Source of the DNA: Macrostomum hystrix
Lineage: Eukaryota > Platyhelminthes > Macrostomidae
Assembly: GCA_950097015.1 (NCBI GenBank)
Contig: CATNEN010000011.1
Location: 3,376,501-3,440,500, forward strand
Length of the DNA: 64,000 bases
Reading direction: 5' to 3'
This document shows positions 9,052 through 19,144 of the stretch, one piece after another. A program made the translations under genes and the position numbers. Position 1 is the stretch's first letter; every line of letters begins with the position of its first letter. The notes beneath the pieces were generated by a model. It had not been told where the DNA came from. It did no database searches and saw nothing but the letters and a program-made list of their open reading frames with translations.

Positions 9052-10674
9052 CTAGTAGACGAGCGGCGCATCGGTGTCGAATTGGAGGGTCAGCGGACTT
9101 CGCAGCTGTCGCCCCATAAGCGCAGACGGACTGCCACGCCCGTCGCCCCGCGGAGTGGCCCGGTAGTTAAGCAGCAGCTTGGCGAGGTACGCGTCGAACC
9201 TGCCCTGGTGCACGGCGAAGGCCCGCAGCCCCTTCTTGACGGTCTGGACCATGCGCTCGGCGCACCCGTTTGACTGCGGATGATACGGCGGCGAGTGCAT
9301 CGGCGAGCAGCCGATCTTCTTGAGCCACTCGTGCAGCTGCTGGTCACGGAACTCCGGAGCATTGTCCGCCACCAAGGTATGCGGCACACCCAGGCGGGAA
9401 AAAATCAAGCGGAGCACCTTGATGACCGTCATCGCGCTCTTGTCGGCAACAGGCACCGCTTCCGGCCAGCCGGAGAAGGCGTCCACCACAATGAGCAGCA
9501 GGCCGAAGCCGGGAACGTGAGCATGGTCCATGTGCACGCGTCTCCAGGGACCATTTTCCGCCGGCCAGGTGTGGCACGTTCTGGCAGGCATTGGACGGAT
9601 CTCCGCGCATCGCTGGCATTGCTTGACGAAGTTTTCGACGTCCTCGCAGTGACCCGGCCAACAGGCTTCCAGCTTGAGTCGATTTCTTGTCGCTAGGGCA
9701 CCGCAGTGCGAGTCGCCGTGAGCCGCTCGCAGCACGTCTTGCCGCAGCCGGCTAGGCGGGACCACCAGGTCTCTCAGGCAGACGACGCCACTCTCCACTG
9801 AGAGCTGCTGGCGGACGGCTTTATACGGTCGCTCCGCTGCCGAGCAGTTGTTCCACGCATTGCTGCGGATCCTGCGCTTGACGCTGGCGAGCACCGGGTC
9901 ATTGTCAGTGGCGTCTCTGATCTGCTCCAGCTTGAGCACCTCCGTCTCTGTCCAGTGAACGAAGCTTTCCTGGAAGTCGTCTCCATCGCCTTCCTCCTTG
10001 AATTCAATTCGAGACAGCGCGTCGACATGCGGGATGCAACTGCCCTTGATGTACGAGATTTCGTAGTCGAAGGCCGACAGCTGCAACGCCCAGCGCATGA
10101 TCCTTGCCGATGTGACCTTTGGAAGCTCCCGAGACGGACTAAAAATGAACTCCAATGGTTGATGATCGCACTGGAGCACAAACTTGCTGCCGAGAAGAAA
10201 GTGTCTGGCTCTCTGAGTGGCCCACACCACAGCCAGGGCCTCTCGCTCGATATTCGAGTAATTTCTCTCAGCCGGTGTCAGCCGTCTTGACAGGTACATC
10301 ACTGGGTGCTCGTCCTGAGAGAGGATTGCTGCTATGGCCTTCTCGCTGGCGTCAGTAGTCAGAGTTGTGCGCTTTCTTGCATCGAAGATTCGGACCACTG
10401 GGGAAGCTGCAAGCGCCTGCTTGAGCTCGTCAAACGCTTTCTGCTGCCGAGGTCCCCAATGGAACGCGACTTTCTTGCTCCGCAGCTCGGTCAGCGGCTC
10501 GGTCTTTTCCGAGTAGGACTTGATGTAGCGCGAGTAGTACACCGTCATTCCTAGAAACGATTCGAGTTCCTTTTTGCTCGCCGGGGTGCTCACGCCGAGG
10601 ATTTTCTCCACCAGCTTCCGATCAGGGCGCACGCCGTCAGCCGCGATGCGGTAGCCGTGCTGCGGAAAACGCAT
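9052..10674 (-). CDS. Gypsy 1 Pol: RNase H and integrase
   Basis: 540 codons. It opens just after the RT palm (YRIAADGVRPDRK...), then the RT thumb/connection (LESFLGMTVYYSRYI). RNase H follows (TLTTDASEKAIAAILSQ with the catalytic Asp, then SNIEREALAVVWA and the CDHQPLEF region). The integrase has an HHCC zinc finger (HGDSHCGA...CQRCAEIR) and a DDE core: Asp in HMDHAHV, Asp in VADNAPEF, Glu in NGCAERMVQ. The N-terminal Met is only the first ATG after the frame change, not a true start; this frame belongs with the upstream Gag-PR-RT ORF, which it overlaps by 85 nt in the -1 frame. Confidence 0.9.
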   Translation of the reverse strand: MRFPQHGYRIAADGVRPDRKLVEKILGVSTPASKKELESFLGMTVYYSRYIKSYSEKTEPLTELRSKKVAFHWGPRQQKAFDELKQALAASPVVRIFDARKRTTLTTDASEKAIAAILSQDEHPVMYLSRRLTPAERNYSNIEREALAVVWATQRARHFLLGSKFVLQCDHQPLEFIFSPSRELPKVTSARIMRWALQLSAFDYEISYIKGSCIPHVDALSRIEFKEEGDGDDFQESFVHWTETEVLKLEQIRDATDNDPVLASVKRRIRSNAWNNCSAAERPYKAVRQQLSVESGVVCLRDLVVPPSRLRQDVLRAAHGDSHCGALATRNRLKLEACWPGHCEDVENFVKQCQRCAEIRPMPARTCHTWPAENGPWRRVHMDHAHVPGFGLLLIVVDAFSGWPEAVPVADKSAMTVIKVLRLIFSRLGVPHTLVADNAPEFRDQQLHEWLKKIGCSPMHSPPYHPQSNGCAERMVQTVKKGLRAFAVHQGRFDAYLAKLLLNYRATPRGDGRGSPSALMGRQLRSPLTLQFDTDAPLVY

Positions 10675-12509
10675 TTTTTTTCGTTGATCGACATGCCGGC
10701 ATCAGAAAGCGCTCTCAGCAGGTCCCGGACTTTGCTGTCCAATTCGTCCGCTGTGGTGGCGCCAACGCACATGTCGTCTTGGTAGATCACCAGGTTGCTG
10801 ACCGCACCGCCGACCGTTGCCTCCATGGCAGCCTGGAACTGCGCACTGGCCGTCTTCACCCCGAATGGCATGCGCGTCCATCTGAGCAGGCCTAGGGGCG
10901 TGATGATGGTGAGTATTTCTCTGGAGGCCTCGTCTAGCTCAATCTGGTTGTAGGCATTTGTTAAGTCTACAATTGCGAAGTGCTTCATACCTGCCAGGGC
11001 ACTGAAGGCTTGCTCGATGTTGGGCAGTGGGTAGGCGTCAGAGCAGATCTTCGGGTTCACCCCGACCTTGTAGTCGGAGCAGATTCTCAGGTCTCCGTCG
11101 GCCTTGCGCACCACCACAATGGGCGATGCCCAACTGCTGCCGCCTGGCGGCACAGGCTCGAGGATCCCGGCGTCGATCATCGTCCGCAGCTTAGCCACCA
11201 CCAGCGGCTTGAGATGAATCGGGAGCGGCCGGGCATCGAAGAAGCTGGGCTGAGCGTTCTCCCTGAGCAGGACCCGAGCACGGAAACCTTTGAGCTTGCC
11301 TAGCGGTTTGCTGCTGCGCTCCACTTGATTGACAGTCGCTGTGTCCAGCTTGAAGTCCAGCACGTCTGTTCCGATGAGGCCGTGCTCCTTTGTGCACTCA
11401 GTGACCGTCACGTCCGCACAGGCGATTTGTCTCCCGACTTCGATGAGCGCCGTGAAGCATCCTCTAGTTCTGATGACTGTTCCGTCAAATTGTCGCAGTC
11501 TCAACTTGGACTTTCGTAGCTTGGGCTCACCGAGGCTCCTCCAGAAGTTTATCGGAATGATGCTCGCACCGGATCCAGAGTCGAGCTGCATTTTGAACGG
11601 CTTGCCTTCAATGAGCACAGTTTTTATGCTGCCGCTGCCGCTCTCGTTGCCGACAATGGTGTAGATGCCTGCCTGCTCACACTCGCTCGTGTCGATTTCA
11701 TGGGCATGTGCAACCGACTTGGACTTGGCGCTGCTCCTGCAGACTGCAGCAAAGTGGTTCCTGCGGTGGCATTTGTTACAAGTCTTCCCGAATGCAGGGC
11801 ATTTGCCTGGCTGGTGCTGCAGACCACACAACCTGCACTGAGCACCGCTATTGCGGTTCCTGTCGATGCTGGCAACTGGTGTCGAACTCTCAGCCGTCTC
11901 GGAGCTTCTGCTAGGCTCTCGGGCTTCAGCAGATCGGTCGCTTGAGCTGTAGCTCTGGATGAGCTCTAACTGCTGGATGTACTGCAGACACGTGTCCAGA
12001 GTCACTGGATTCTCAGAGCTCTGAATGTGCTCAAGTGTTTTGGTCCGCTGGCTGCGGTCGCATAAGCCGCTGATCAGCAGTGTTTGGATCAAGTCATCCT
12101 CGGCTGACTGTTTGCAGCCTTGTTCGTTGAGCTTGTCAAACTCACAGTGCTTTGCCGCGTCTCTCAAGCGCTCCGCGAACTGCTGGGCCGACTCTGTTGA
12201 CAGCTGCCGCTGGGACATGAACCTTGTGCGCTCTGCAATCACCAGTTTCTTTTTGGGCTGGAGTCGCCCGATGATCATTTCCTTGATGTCCTTGAAGGTC
12301 ATATCCTCAATGTTTTTCGGCTTTGCCATGATAGAGACGGATCGGACTGCATTGATTCCTGCTCGAGCAAGGAAGAGGTCTGTCACCTGCTTCTCTTCGT
12401 TTGTATCTTGCAGTTTTTTGTGCCTGCACAGTGCTTCAAAACTTTGCAGCCAGGCCTCAGCCATGGCTGGGTCATTGAGAGGTAATTCACTGGCTGCTTG
12501 CGATGCCAT
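10590..12509 (-). CDS. Gypsy 1 Gag-protease-RT
   Basis: 639 codons. Residues 1-200 are a Gag-type capsid region (AEAWLQSFEALCRHKK...). Two zinc knuckles follow (CRLCGLQHQPGKC and CNKCHRRNHFAAVC, the second a C-x2-C-x4-H-x4-C). The protease has D-S-G in MQLDSGSGASIIP. The RT has SSWASPIVVVRKADG, the LRICSDYK block, FAIVDLTNAYNQI and the YQDDM catalytic box. The ORF then leaves the pol frame at an A8 run and ends after 28 unrelated codons. The ATG at 12509 is the base right after the 5' LTR plus the first two bases of the primer-binding site, so gag starts inside the PBS. Confidence 0.92.
   Translation of the reverse strand: MASQAASELPLNDPAMAEAWLQSFEALCRHKKLQDTNEEKQVTDLFLARAGINAVRSVSIMAKPKNIEDMTFKDIKEMIIGRLQPKKKLVIAERTRFMSQRQLSTESAQQFAERLRDAAKHCEFDKLNEQGCKQSAEDDLIQTLLISGLCDRSQRTKTLEHIQSSENPVTLDTCLQYIQQLELIQSYSSSDRSAEAREPSRSSETAESSTPVASIDRNRNSGAQCRLCGLQHQPGKCPAFGKTCNKCHRRNHFAAVCRSSAKSKSVAHAHEIDTSECEQAGIYTIVGNESGSGSIKTVLIEGKPFKMQLDSGSGASIIPINFWRSLGEPKLRKSKLRLRQFDGTVIRTRGCFTALIEVGRQIACADVTVTECTKEHGLIGTDVLDFKLDTATVNQVERSSKPLGKLKGFRARVLLRENAQPSFFDARPLPIHLKPLVVAKLRTMIDAGILEPVPPGGSSWASPIVVVRKADGDLRICSDYKVGVNPKICSDAYPLPNIEQAFSALAGMKHFAIVDLTNAYNQIELDEASREILTIITPLGLLRWTRMPFGVKTASAQFQAAMEATVGGAVSNLVIYQDDMCVGATTADELDSKVRDLLRALSDAGMSINEKKCVFRSTATASRLTACALIGSWWRKSSA
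12494..12508 (-). promoter_or_regulatory. Gypsy 1 tRNA primer-binding site
   Basis: TGGCATCGCAAGCAG on the minus strand starts one base after the 5' LTR. TGG pairs with the CCA end of a tRNA. The same 15 bases sit one base after the 5' LTR of Gypsy 2 (46845-46859). The tRNA would end CTGCTTGCGATG-CCA; I cannot name it from sequence alone. Confidence 0.85.
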
Positions 12510-12763
12510 TGTCGTGTCGTGGCTGGCTAGCCAAACTTGAGCCGCAAATGGGCGAGAGGTTGTTATTTATTATAGTTGGCATTGCACATAGATGTACATG
12601 CAGATACGAGTAAAGCATCAGCTAATAGATTAGACGGTTAGGCATAAGCGTACATTGACAGACAGAGCAGGCGGGGAGAGAGCAAGCAGTCCTAAACTCA
12701 GCGCCAATAACAATTGGGGTGCAGCCCCACACTGCGCACTTCAAGTCAAGTCACGATACAACA
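12510..12763 (-). repeat. Gypsy 1, 5' LTR
   Basis: 254-bp direct repeat, identical by eye to 8415-8668, bounded by TG...CA. In the coding direction it precedes gag and should carry the promoter. Confidence 0.95.
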
Positions 12764-12768
12764 CTTTC

Positions 12769-13281
12769 TTATTCCTAAAGTTATAAACACAAACAATGTT
12801 TTCGATCATTTTCTCGTTTCACAGCTGCCAGCACTTGCTTTTTCGAAGCAGCGAGTATATATCTAACAGACAGGAACAAAAGTTAAGAGAAAATAAATAG
12901 ATGAAGAAGAAAACTATTTTAACACCCTTAGCACTTATGCGAAAAAGCCAGACTATAGAAATAGGTTGGCAGTTATACTGGTAGAATATTATGTAAACAA
13001 AACACTTGGATAGGTTTTTAAGTAATCCCGAAAATTGCTGAATTTTTTTTATTAAAAACATTCGCTGTTCTGATAAACTTTTTACAAACGGATGTATAGT
13101 CAAAAAATAGTCAGTTAGTGTGTGTAATGCGCATGTATCGATGAAAAACTCACGATGGACCGCAAGGCATAGTGAGAGCGTACACTGCCAGGCGATGAGA
13201 AAGTCAGGGCAGATGTACACACCTGTTTAAGTGTGTGCCTGTGTAAAGCATCAGTGTGCGTGTGCTCAGGGGGTGATGAGA
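12769..13281. other. Intergenic with a partial SINE
   Basis: AT-rich sequence. A minus-strand ORF (12819-13220) has no recognisable domain and is hydrophobic because of AT-rich codons, so it is not called. Bases 13160-13290 match the body of SINE family 1 (CGATGAGAAAGTCAGGGCAG and the TACACACCTG part). Confidence 0.5.
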
Positions 13282-16200
13282 TTAGGTAGTAAAACTGGAC
13301 GCAAGGACCCTAGCAACAGCCAGAGCTTGCACCGTTTCATCGGAGTTCAACAGACCAAGCACCTCTGCGACAAGGTCCGCAGCTAAATAGATCGAAAGTT
13401 GACTAGAATCACCCAACAGGTTAGTTAAAAGCTCGCTAGAAATCAACAGGTCGTGAGCAGCCAACCACAATTGTTCAGAACTGTTGCTAGCCGAATTGTT
13501 AACGAATAGTTTTAGACGACGTTGGAAAATCCACGAGACAAGGTCGAACCACTTTGGAATGTTGAGCCCAGTGTGAGCAAGTAGCAGCGACTGTGGGTCG
13601 GATAGAAAATATATCAATCAATATCAATAAACTGATTGATCAACTGATAAAAGAACAACACGAGAGAAACATTCACACCTGAGCAGCATCATTAAATCCG
13701 GGCGTATCGCGGACATCGCTTAGAGAGTCGAGGACATCTTTGAAGTCTTCCAAGAGCCGGTTGTGACAATGTCGAGCATTGCACCCGTTGAACCAGTTGT
13801 GATTTATGCTGACACAGGGCTCCAGATTTGCCACCTGGTGATGCCAGCTGGACGGGACAAACAGGACATCGCCCGGCTCCTGAACCACTCGGATGCCAGC
13901 CACACTGCCCAGTGTTTCGCCGCTGCATTCTCCCAAATCCCAGGGCAGCTTTCCGGATTTCGAGCGCAGCTTGTTCTCTTCTCCGGGCGGAAGAAGGATC
14001 CACAACTTTCTGCCAGCGATGTTCGCCGACCAGCTGAAGGAGCCGAAGACATCGCAGTGAAACGGCGTCCTGTGATAAATTGTTTGCGAATTATCAACAG
14101 CGATTTGAAATGTCATTTAAGAGATTATGATGTCATTCAGGGTCATTGAGAGATTGATTGGAGTCGAATCTCTGGGTTGGTTGGAGGCGATTCTCTGGGT
14201 TGGTTGGAGGCGATTCTCTGAGTTGGTTGGAGGCGATTCTCTGGGTTGGTTGGAGGCGATTCTCTGGGTTGGTTGGAGGCGATTCTCTGGGTTGGTTGGA
14301 GGCGAATCTCTGGGTTGGTTGGAGGCGATTCTCTAGGTTGGTTGGAGGCGAATCTCTGGGTTGGTTGGAGGCGATTCTCTGGGTTGGCTGGAGGCGAATC
14401 TCTGGGTTGGTTGGAGGCGATTCTCTGGGTTGGTTGGAGGCGAATCTCTGGGTTGGTTGGAGGCGATTCTCTGGGTTGGTTGGAGGCGAATCTCTGGGTT
14501 GGTTGGAGGCGAATCTCTGGGTTGGTTGGAGGCGATTCTCTGGGTTGGTTGGAGGCGATTCTCTGGGTTAGTTGGAGGCGATTCTCTGGGTTGGTTGGAG
14601 GCGATTCTCTGGGTTGGTTGGAGGCGATTCTCTGGGTTGGTTGGAGGCGATTCTCTGGGTTGGTTGGAGGCGATTCTCTAGGTTGGTTGGAGGCGATTCT
14701 CTGGGTTGGTTGGAGGCGATTCTCTGGGTTGGTTGGAGGCGATTCTCTGGGTTGGTTGGAGGCGATTCTCTGGGTTGGTTGGAGGCGATTCTCTGGGTTG
14801 GTTGGAGGCGATTCTCTGGGTTGGTTGGAGGCGATTCTCTGGGTTGGTTGCAGGCGATTCTCTGGGTTGGTTGGAGGCGATTCTCTGGGTTGGTTGGAGG
14901 CGATTCTCTGGGTTGGTTGGAGGCGATTCTCTGGGTTGGTTGGAGGCGATTCTCTGAGTTGGTTGGAGGCGATTCTCTGGGTTGGTTGGAGGCGAATCTC
15001 TAGGTTGGTTGGAGGCGATTCTCTGGGTTGGTTGGAGGCGATTCTCTGGGTTGGTTGGAGGCGAATCTCTGGGTTGGTTGGAGGCGATTCTCTGGGTTGG
15101 TTGGAGGCGATTCTCTGGGTTGGTTGGAGGCGAATCTCTAGGTTGGTTGGAGGCGAATCTCTGGGTTGGTTGGAGGCGAATCTCTGGGTTGGTTGGAGGC
15201 GATTCTCTGGGTTGGTTGGAGGCGATTCTCTGGGTTGGTTGGAGGCGAATCTCTGGGTTGGTTGGAGGCGAATCTCTAGGTTGGTTGCAGGCGATTCTCT
15301 GGGTTGGTTGGAGGCGATTCTCTGGGTTGGTTGGAGGCGATTCTCTGGGTTGGTTGGAGGCGAATCTCTGGGTTGGTTGGAGGCGATTCTCTGGGTTGGT
15401 TGGAGGCGAATCTCTAGGTTGGTTGGAGGCGATTCTCTGGGTTGGTTGCAGGCGATTCTCTGGGTTGGTTGCAGGCGATTCTCTGGGCTGGTTGGAGGCG
15501 AATCTCTGGGTTGGTTGGAGGCGATTCTCTGGGTTGGTTGGAGGCGATACTCTGGGTTAGTTGGAGGCGATTCTCTGGGTTGGTTGGAGGCGATTCTCTG
15601 GGTTGGTTGGAGGCGATTCTCTGAGTTGGTTGGAGGCGATTCTCTGCATTGGTTGGAGGCGATTCTCTGGGTTGGTTGCAGGCTAAATACTTGAGCATGA
15701 TTAGCTAGTATTTTTACCAAGAGTGCCTGGGTCCAACGTAGACAAATCGATAATCATTGTCAGTTTTAGCAAGACAATATTCGTTCAGCCAATCAGATGA
15801 GAAATACTGAGGCACTGAGTAGGCATTATAATCTGGATATTGTAGCTGAAAGTGCCAATCCTTCAGGTAGAGAATTTGTCGATTAGCACTGATATCGCCG
15901 TCCGGTTCTGCGTTTTGTAAAAGTCCATTGGGCCAGTAATCACCAAAGTATTCGTCTGCCGGCAGGCATACCACTGGATGACTCGAAAACTCTTGCTCGT
16001 CACAGCGAGACACCGGCAGGTCTTGAGTGCCTAAGTTTTAGGTGGTTCGGTCCGGTATGACGATATTTGAGTTTGAATTTATTTGACTTACGCAACAATC
16101 AACTTGCTCAGCTTAGAAATTAAAGTCTTACGCACACTTGTCGCCTGAGAGGTCAGGAGTTCGACTCCCAGGAAACGAGACAAATTTGTTTCATTTTAAC

Positions 16201-17038
16201 TGTTTTAGTCACATTTTTTTAACTGGGGTTGAAATTTGGGTCGGTGCGGAAGCCTCACCAGTCCACGGACTGAACAGTTTGTACTGAGCTTCCTTTGAAG
16301 CAACTTTTAACAGTAGCAAGAGCACGGGGGTATTTCAAAGTACCCACACCTTTCTCTTCTCTTTAGCTCCTAAAATATTCAACTAATCGCCATGAAAATC
16401 CTCAAAACATGAGCTAAAATTTTCCGCTCTAACCGATTAAACAGCTTTCAAAACCACAGAACATCGGCTTCGTCGAGATATTCAACGGTTCTCGTCGGAG
16501 TGTCTGGTGGCAAGAACCACAAGTAGTAAAGGCACAAGTAAAGTAAATGATCCTTCTCCTCGTCACCAGGGTCTTACACAAGAGTCGCTGAATATCTCGT
16601 CTATGCTGACGTCGAACGGCTTTAAAAGTTAGTTCATCGTAAAGGGTGGAAAATGTTGATCCATGTGGTGGTCTATTGCCTCAAAAGCGAATCTCAGACC
16701 TTTGCATATTCGCCAGAGAAAGTCGGCATTGACGGAGCCATCAGCTCGCGTCCAGTCAGTGCGTGCCGGCCAGTGCTCAGTGACGAAACTTTTGAGTAGC
16801 ACCGGCTTATTGGCCAACAAGTACCTAATTTGGTAAGATCAGTTCTCACTTGTTATGAAAAATTTTCAACGGTTCTGAAAGAATAATTAAACGCAGCAAA
16901 CTTCCACAACCTGCGATAAAAGTCCTTTACATCATGCTGCGCCGTCGAACCAGTCAGGATGTTCAATTCCACCTGGGCTCCCAGATGAAGCTCTTGAAAT
17001 CGTGTCACGCGGGCCGTGGAAGATGAGGCAGTCGACAT
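13282..17038 (-). CDS. JMJD4: JMJD4-like 2-oxoglutarate/Fe(II) lysyl hydroxylase, five exons
   Basis: Exons (minus strand): 17038-16911, 16824-16700, 16030-15718, 14069-13679, 13590-13282. All have GT-AG borders and matching phases, and encode 421 aa, about the usual JMJD4 length. In mammals JMJD4 hydroxylates a lysine of translation release factor eRF1; the same role here is inferred from family membership. Key features: the block LYLKDWHF, then PQYFSSDWLNEY and DYRFVYVGP; the metal motif H193-x-D195 in TPFHCDVF; the distal His at about 266 in VPSSWHHQV; and SINHNWFNG. Exon 5 is a helical tail. Intron 3 (14070-15717) is almost wholly a 23-bp minisatellite. Exons 1-3 are repeated twice more upstream (see the copies at 19145-20464 and 22565-23884), so transcription may start at more than one copy. 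Confidence 0.9.
14155..15685. repeat. 23-bp G-rich minisatellite, array A (JMJD4 intron 3)
   Basis: About 66 units of a 23-bp repeat with core GGGTTGGTTGGAGGCGA and spacer TTCTCT or ATCTCT. Because 23 is not a multiple of three, a 69-bp super-period lets ORFs run in every plus frame and one minus frame (up to 525 codons). None of these is believed to be a gene. The array starts about 35 nt inside the intron from the exon 3 donor. Confidence 0.97.
16110..16330 (+). repeat. tRNA-like SINE, family 2, in JMJD4 intron 2 (copy A)
   Basis: It has a box-B-like GGAGTTCGACTCCC and a body ending in CCAGTCCACGGACTGAACAG. The same end block occurs at about 29935-29955 in an RPE intron. The element predates the exon triplication, since all three copies carry it. 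Confidence 0.55.
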
Positions 17039-17606
17039 GCAAAACTAAGTCGTTGCTAGTGTACTTTAAAAATAGCTGCAAGTCAGAGAAATTTAGAAGG
17101 CTGAAAGCATATTTTTGACGTTAGCAAGAAAGCTACAGCCGCCGTCCTTGACTGACGCATGGTTGCACTTTTAACCCGACGACAGATCGAACGAACGTTA
17201 CCGCAAAAGTCAACCAGTTTGTTACAGTGCTACACAGTCTATAGCATTTAGTCTAGTCTGCCAATCAATCAGTCGAATATACTCGTATTTTCTTTGTAAC
17301 ATTTACCAATCACAGAAATGCAAAGCGGAACAATTGAGGGTTTTAACACAGTAGCAGAAGAAACAAGGGAGGGGATCCCGCTAAAAGTCTGGCATTTAAA
17401 ACTTTGCATTCTCCGTTTCTTATCAACGTATTCCATCAAAGCGCACTGGAGAGAGGAGTGCATTCCACAACATGCGGCTCGGTTCTAGCAACGTGTCTAA
17501 ACGACAGTCGCTACGCCAGTCGCTCGTACTTTACTGCCAAACAACAGCCTCCTCGGAAAATAATTCTGCCAAGATAATGCGATTATAAAGCCATCAAATT
17601 TTTAAG
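17039..17606. other. Upstream flank of JMJD4 copy A
   Basis: This block lies between exon 1 and the next array and is present in each duplicated unit. A minus-strand ORF (17269-17463; MHSSLQCALMEYVDKK...) recurs in copies B and C but has no known motif. It could be a 5' UTR exon; I do not call it a gene. Confidence 0.4.
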
Positions 17607-19112
17607 CATGCAGGCGATTCTCTGGGTTGGTTAGAGGCGATTCTCTGGGTTGGTTGGAGGCGATTCTCTGGGTTGGTTGCAGGCGATTCTCTGGGTTGGT
17701 TGCAGGCGATTCTCTGGGTTGGTTGGAGGCGATTCTCTGGGTTGGTTGCAGGCGATTCTCTGGGTTGGTTGGAGGCGATTCTCTGGGTTGGTTGGAGGCG
17801 ATTCTCTGGGTTGATTGGAGGCGATTCTCTGGGTTGGTTGGAGGCGATTCTCTGGGTTGGTTGGAGGCGATTCTCTGGGTTGATTGGAGGCGAATCTCTG
17901 GGTTGGTTGGAGGCGATTCTCTGGGTTGGTTGGAGGCGATTCTCTGGGTTGGTTGGAGGCGAATCTCTGGGTTGGTTGGAGGCGATTCTCTGGGTTGGTT
18001 GGAGGCGATTCTCTGGGTTGGTTGCAGGCGATTCTCTGGGTTGGTTGGAGGCGATTCTCTGGGTTGGTTGGAGGCGATTCTCTGGGTTGGTTGGAGGCGA
18101 TTCTCTGGGTTGGTTGCAGGCGATTCTCTGGGTTGGTTGCAGGCGATTCTCTGGGTTGGTTGGAGGCGATTCTCTGGGTTGGTTGGAGGCGATTCTCTGG
18201 GTTGGTTGGAGGCGATTCTCTGGGTTGGTTGGAGGCGATTCTCTGGGTTGATTGGAGGCGATTCTCTGGGTTGGTTGGAGGCGATTCTCTGGGTTGGTTG
18301 GAGGCGATTCTCTGGGTTGATTGGAGGCGAATCTCTGGGTTGGTTGGAGGCGATTCTCTGGGTTGGTTGGAGGCGATTCTCTGGGTTGATTGGAGGCGAA
18401 TCTCTGGGTTGGTTGGAGGCGAATCTCTGGGTTGGTTGGAGGCGAATCTCTGGGTTGGTTGGAGGCGATTCTCTGGGTTGGTTGGAGGCGATTCTCTGGG
18501 TTGGTTGGAGGCGATTCTCTGGGTTGGTTGCAGGCGATTCTCTGGGTTGGTTGCAGGCGATTCTCTGGGTTGGTTGGAGGCGATTCTCTGGGTTGGTTGG
18601 AGGCGATTCTCTGGGTTAGTTGGAGGCGATTCTCTGGGTTGGTTGGAGGCGAATCTCTGGGTTGGTTGGAGGCGATTCTCTGGGTTGGTTGGAGGCGATT
18701 CTCTGGGTTGGTTGGAGGCGATTCTCTGGGTTGGTTGGAGGCGAATCTCTGGGTTGGTTGGAGGCGATTCTCTGGGTTGGTTGGAGGCGATTCTCTGGGT
18801 TAGTTGGAGGCGATTCTCTGGGTTGGTTGGAGGCGAATCTCTGGGTTGGTTGGAGGCGATTCTCTGGGTTGGTTGGAGGCGATTCTCTGGGTTGGTTGGA
18901 GGCGAATCTCTGGGTTGGTTGGAGGCGATTCTCTGGGTTGGTTGGAGGCGATTCTCTGGGTTGGTTGGAGGCGAATCTCTGGGTTGGTTGGAGGCGATTC
19001 TCTGGGTTGGTTGGAGGCGATTCTCTGGGTTGGTTGGAGGCGAATCTCTGGGTTGGTTGGAGGCGATTCTCTGGGTTGGTTGGAGGCGAATCTCTGGGTT
19101 GGTTGCAGGCTA
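17607..19112. repeat. 23-bp G-rich minisatellite, array B
   Basis: About 65 units of the same repeat as array A, with GATTGG and GTTAG variant units. The order of variants matches array C almost exactly, which shows that the whole 3.42-kb unit was copied, not just the exons. Confidence 0.97.
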
Positions 19113-19144
19113 AATACTTGAGCATGATTAGCTAGTATTTTTAC

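Larger units (their letters stand above)
8410..12768 (-). mobile_element. Gypsy/Ty3 LTR retrotransposon 1 with 5-bp target duplication
   Basis: The element body is 8415-12763 (4349 bp), flanked by direct CTTTC duplications at 8410-8414 and 12764-12768. The two LTRs are 254 bp each, start TG, end CA, and look identical base for base, so the insertion is young. The coding strand is minus. Domain order is Gag with two zinc knuckles, protease, RT, RNase H, integrase, which is the Ty3/Gypsy order. No envelope-like gene is present. Two defects, or recoding sites, interrupt pol: a -1 frame relation at an A8 run (10674-10681) and an in-frame TAG at 9052-9054. Confidence 0.95.

Noticed and set aside
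8560-9273. Plus-strand ORF of 237 codons in Gypsy 1
   Set aside because: It is antisense to pol and shows no domain.
12819-13220. Minus-strand ORF of 133 codons
   Set aside because: AT-driven hydrophobic text, no motif, overlaps a SINE fragment.
14143-15720. Long ORFs on both strands in the 23-bp arrays
   Set aside because: All frames are open because of the repeat; the region is the intron between JMJD4 exons 3 and 4.
17269-17463. Conserved small ORF upstream of JMJD4 exon 1 (also at 20695 and 24115)
   Set aside because: Its conservation is explained by the recent duplication; no motif and no splice link to exon 1 were found.
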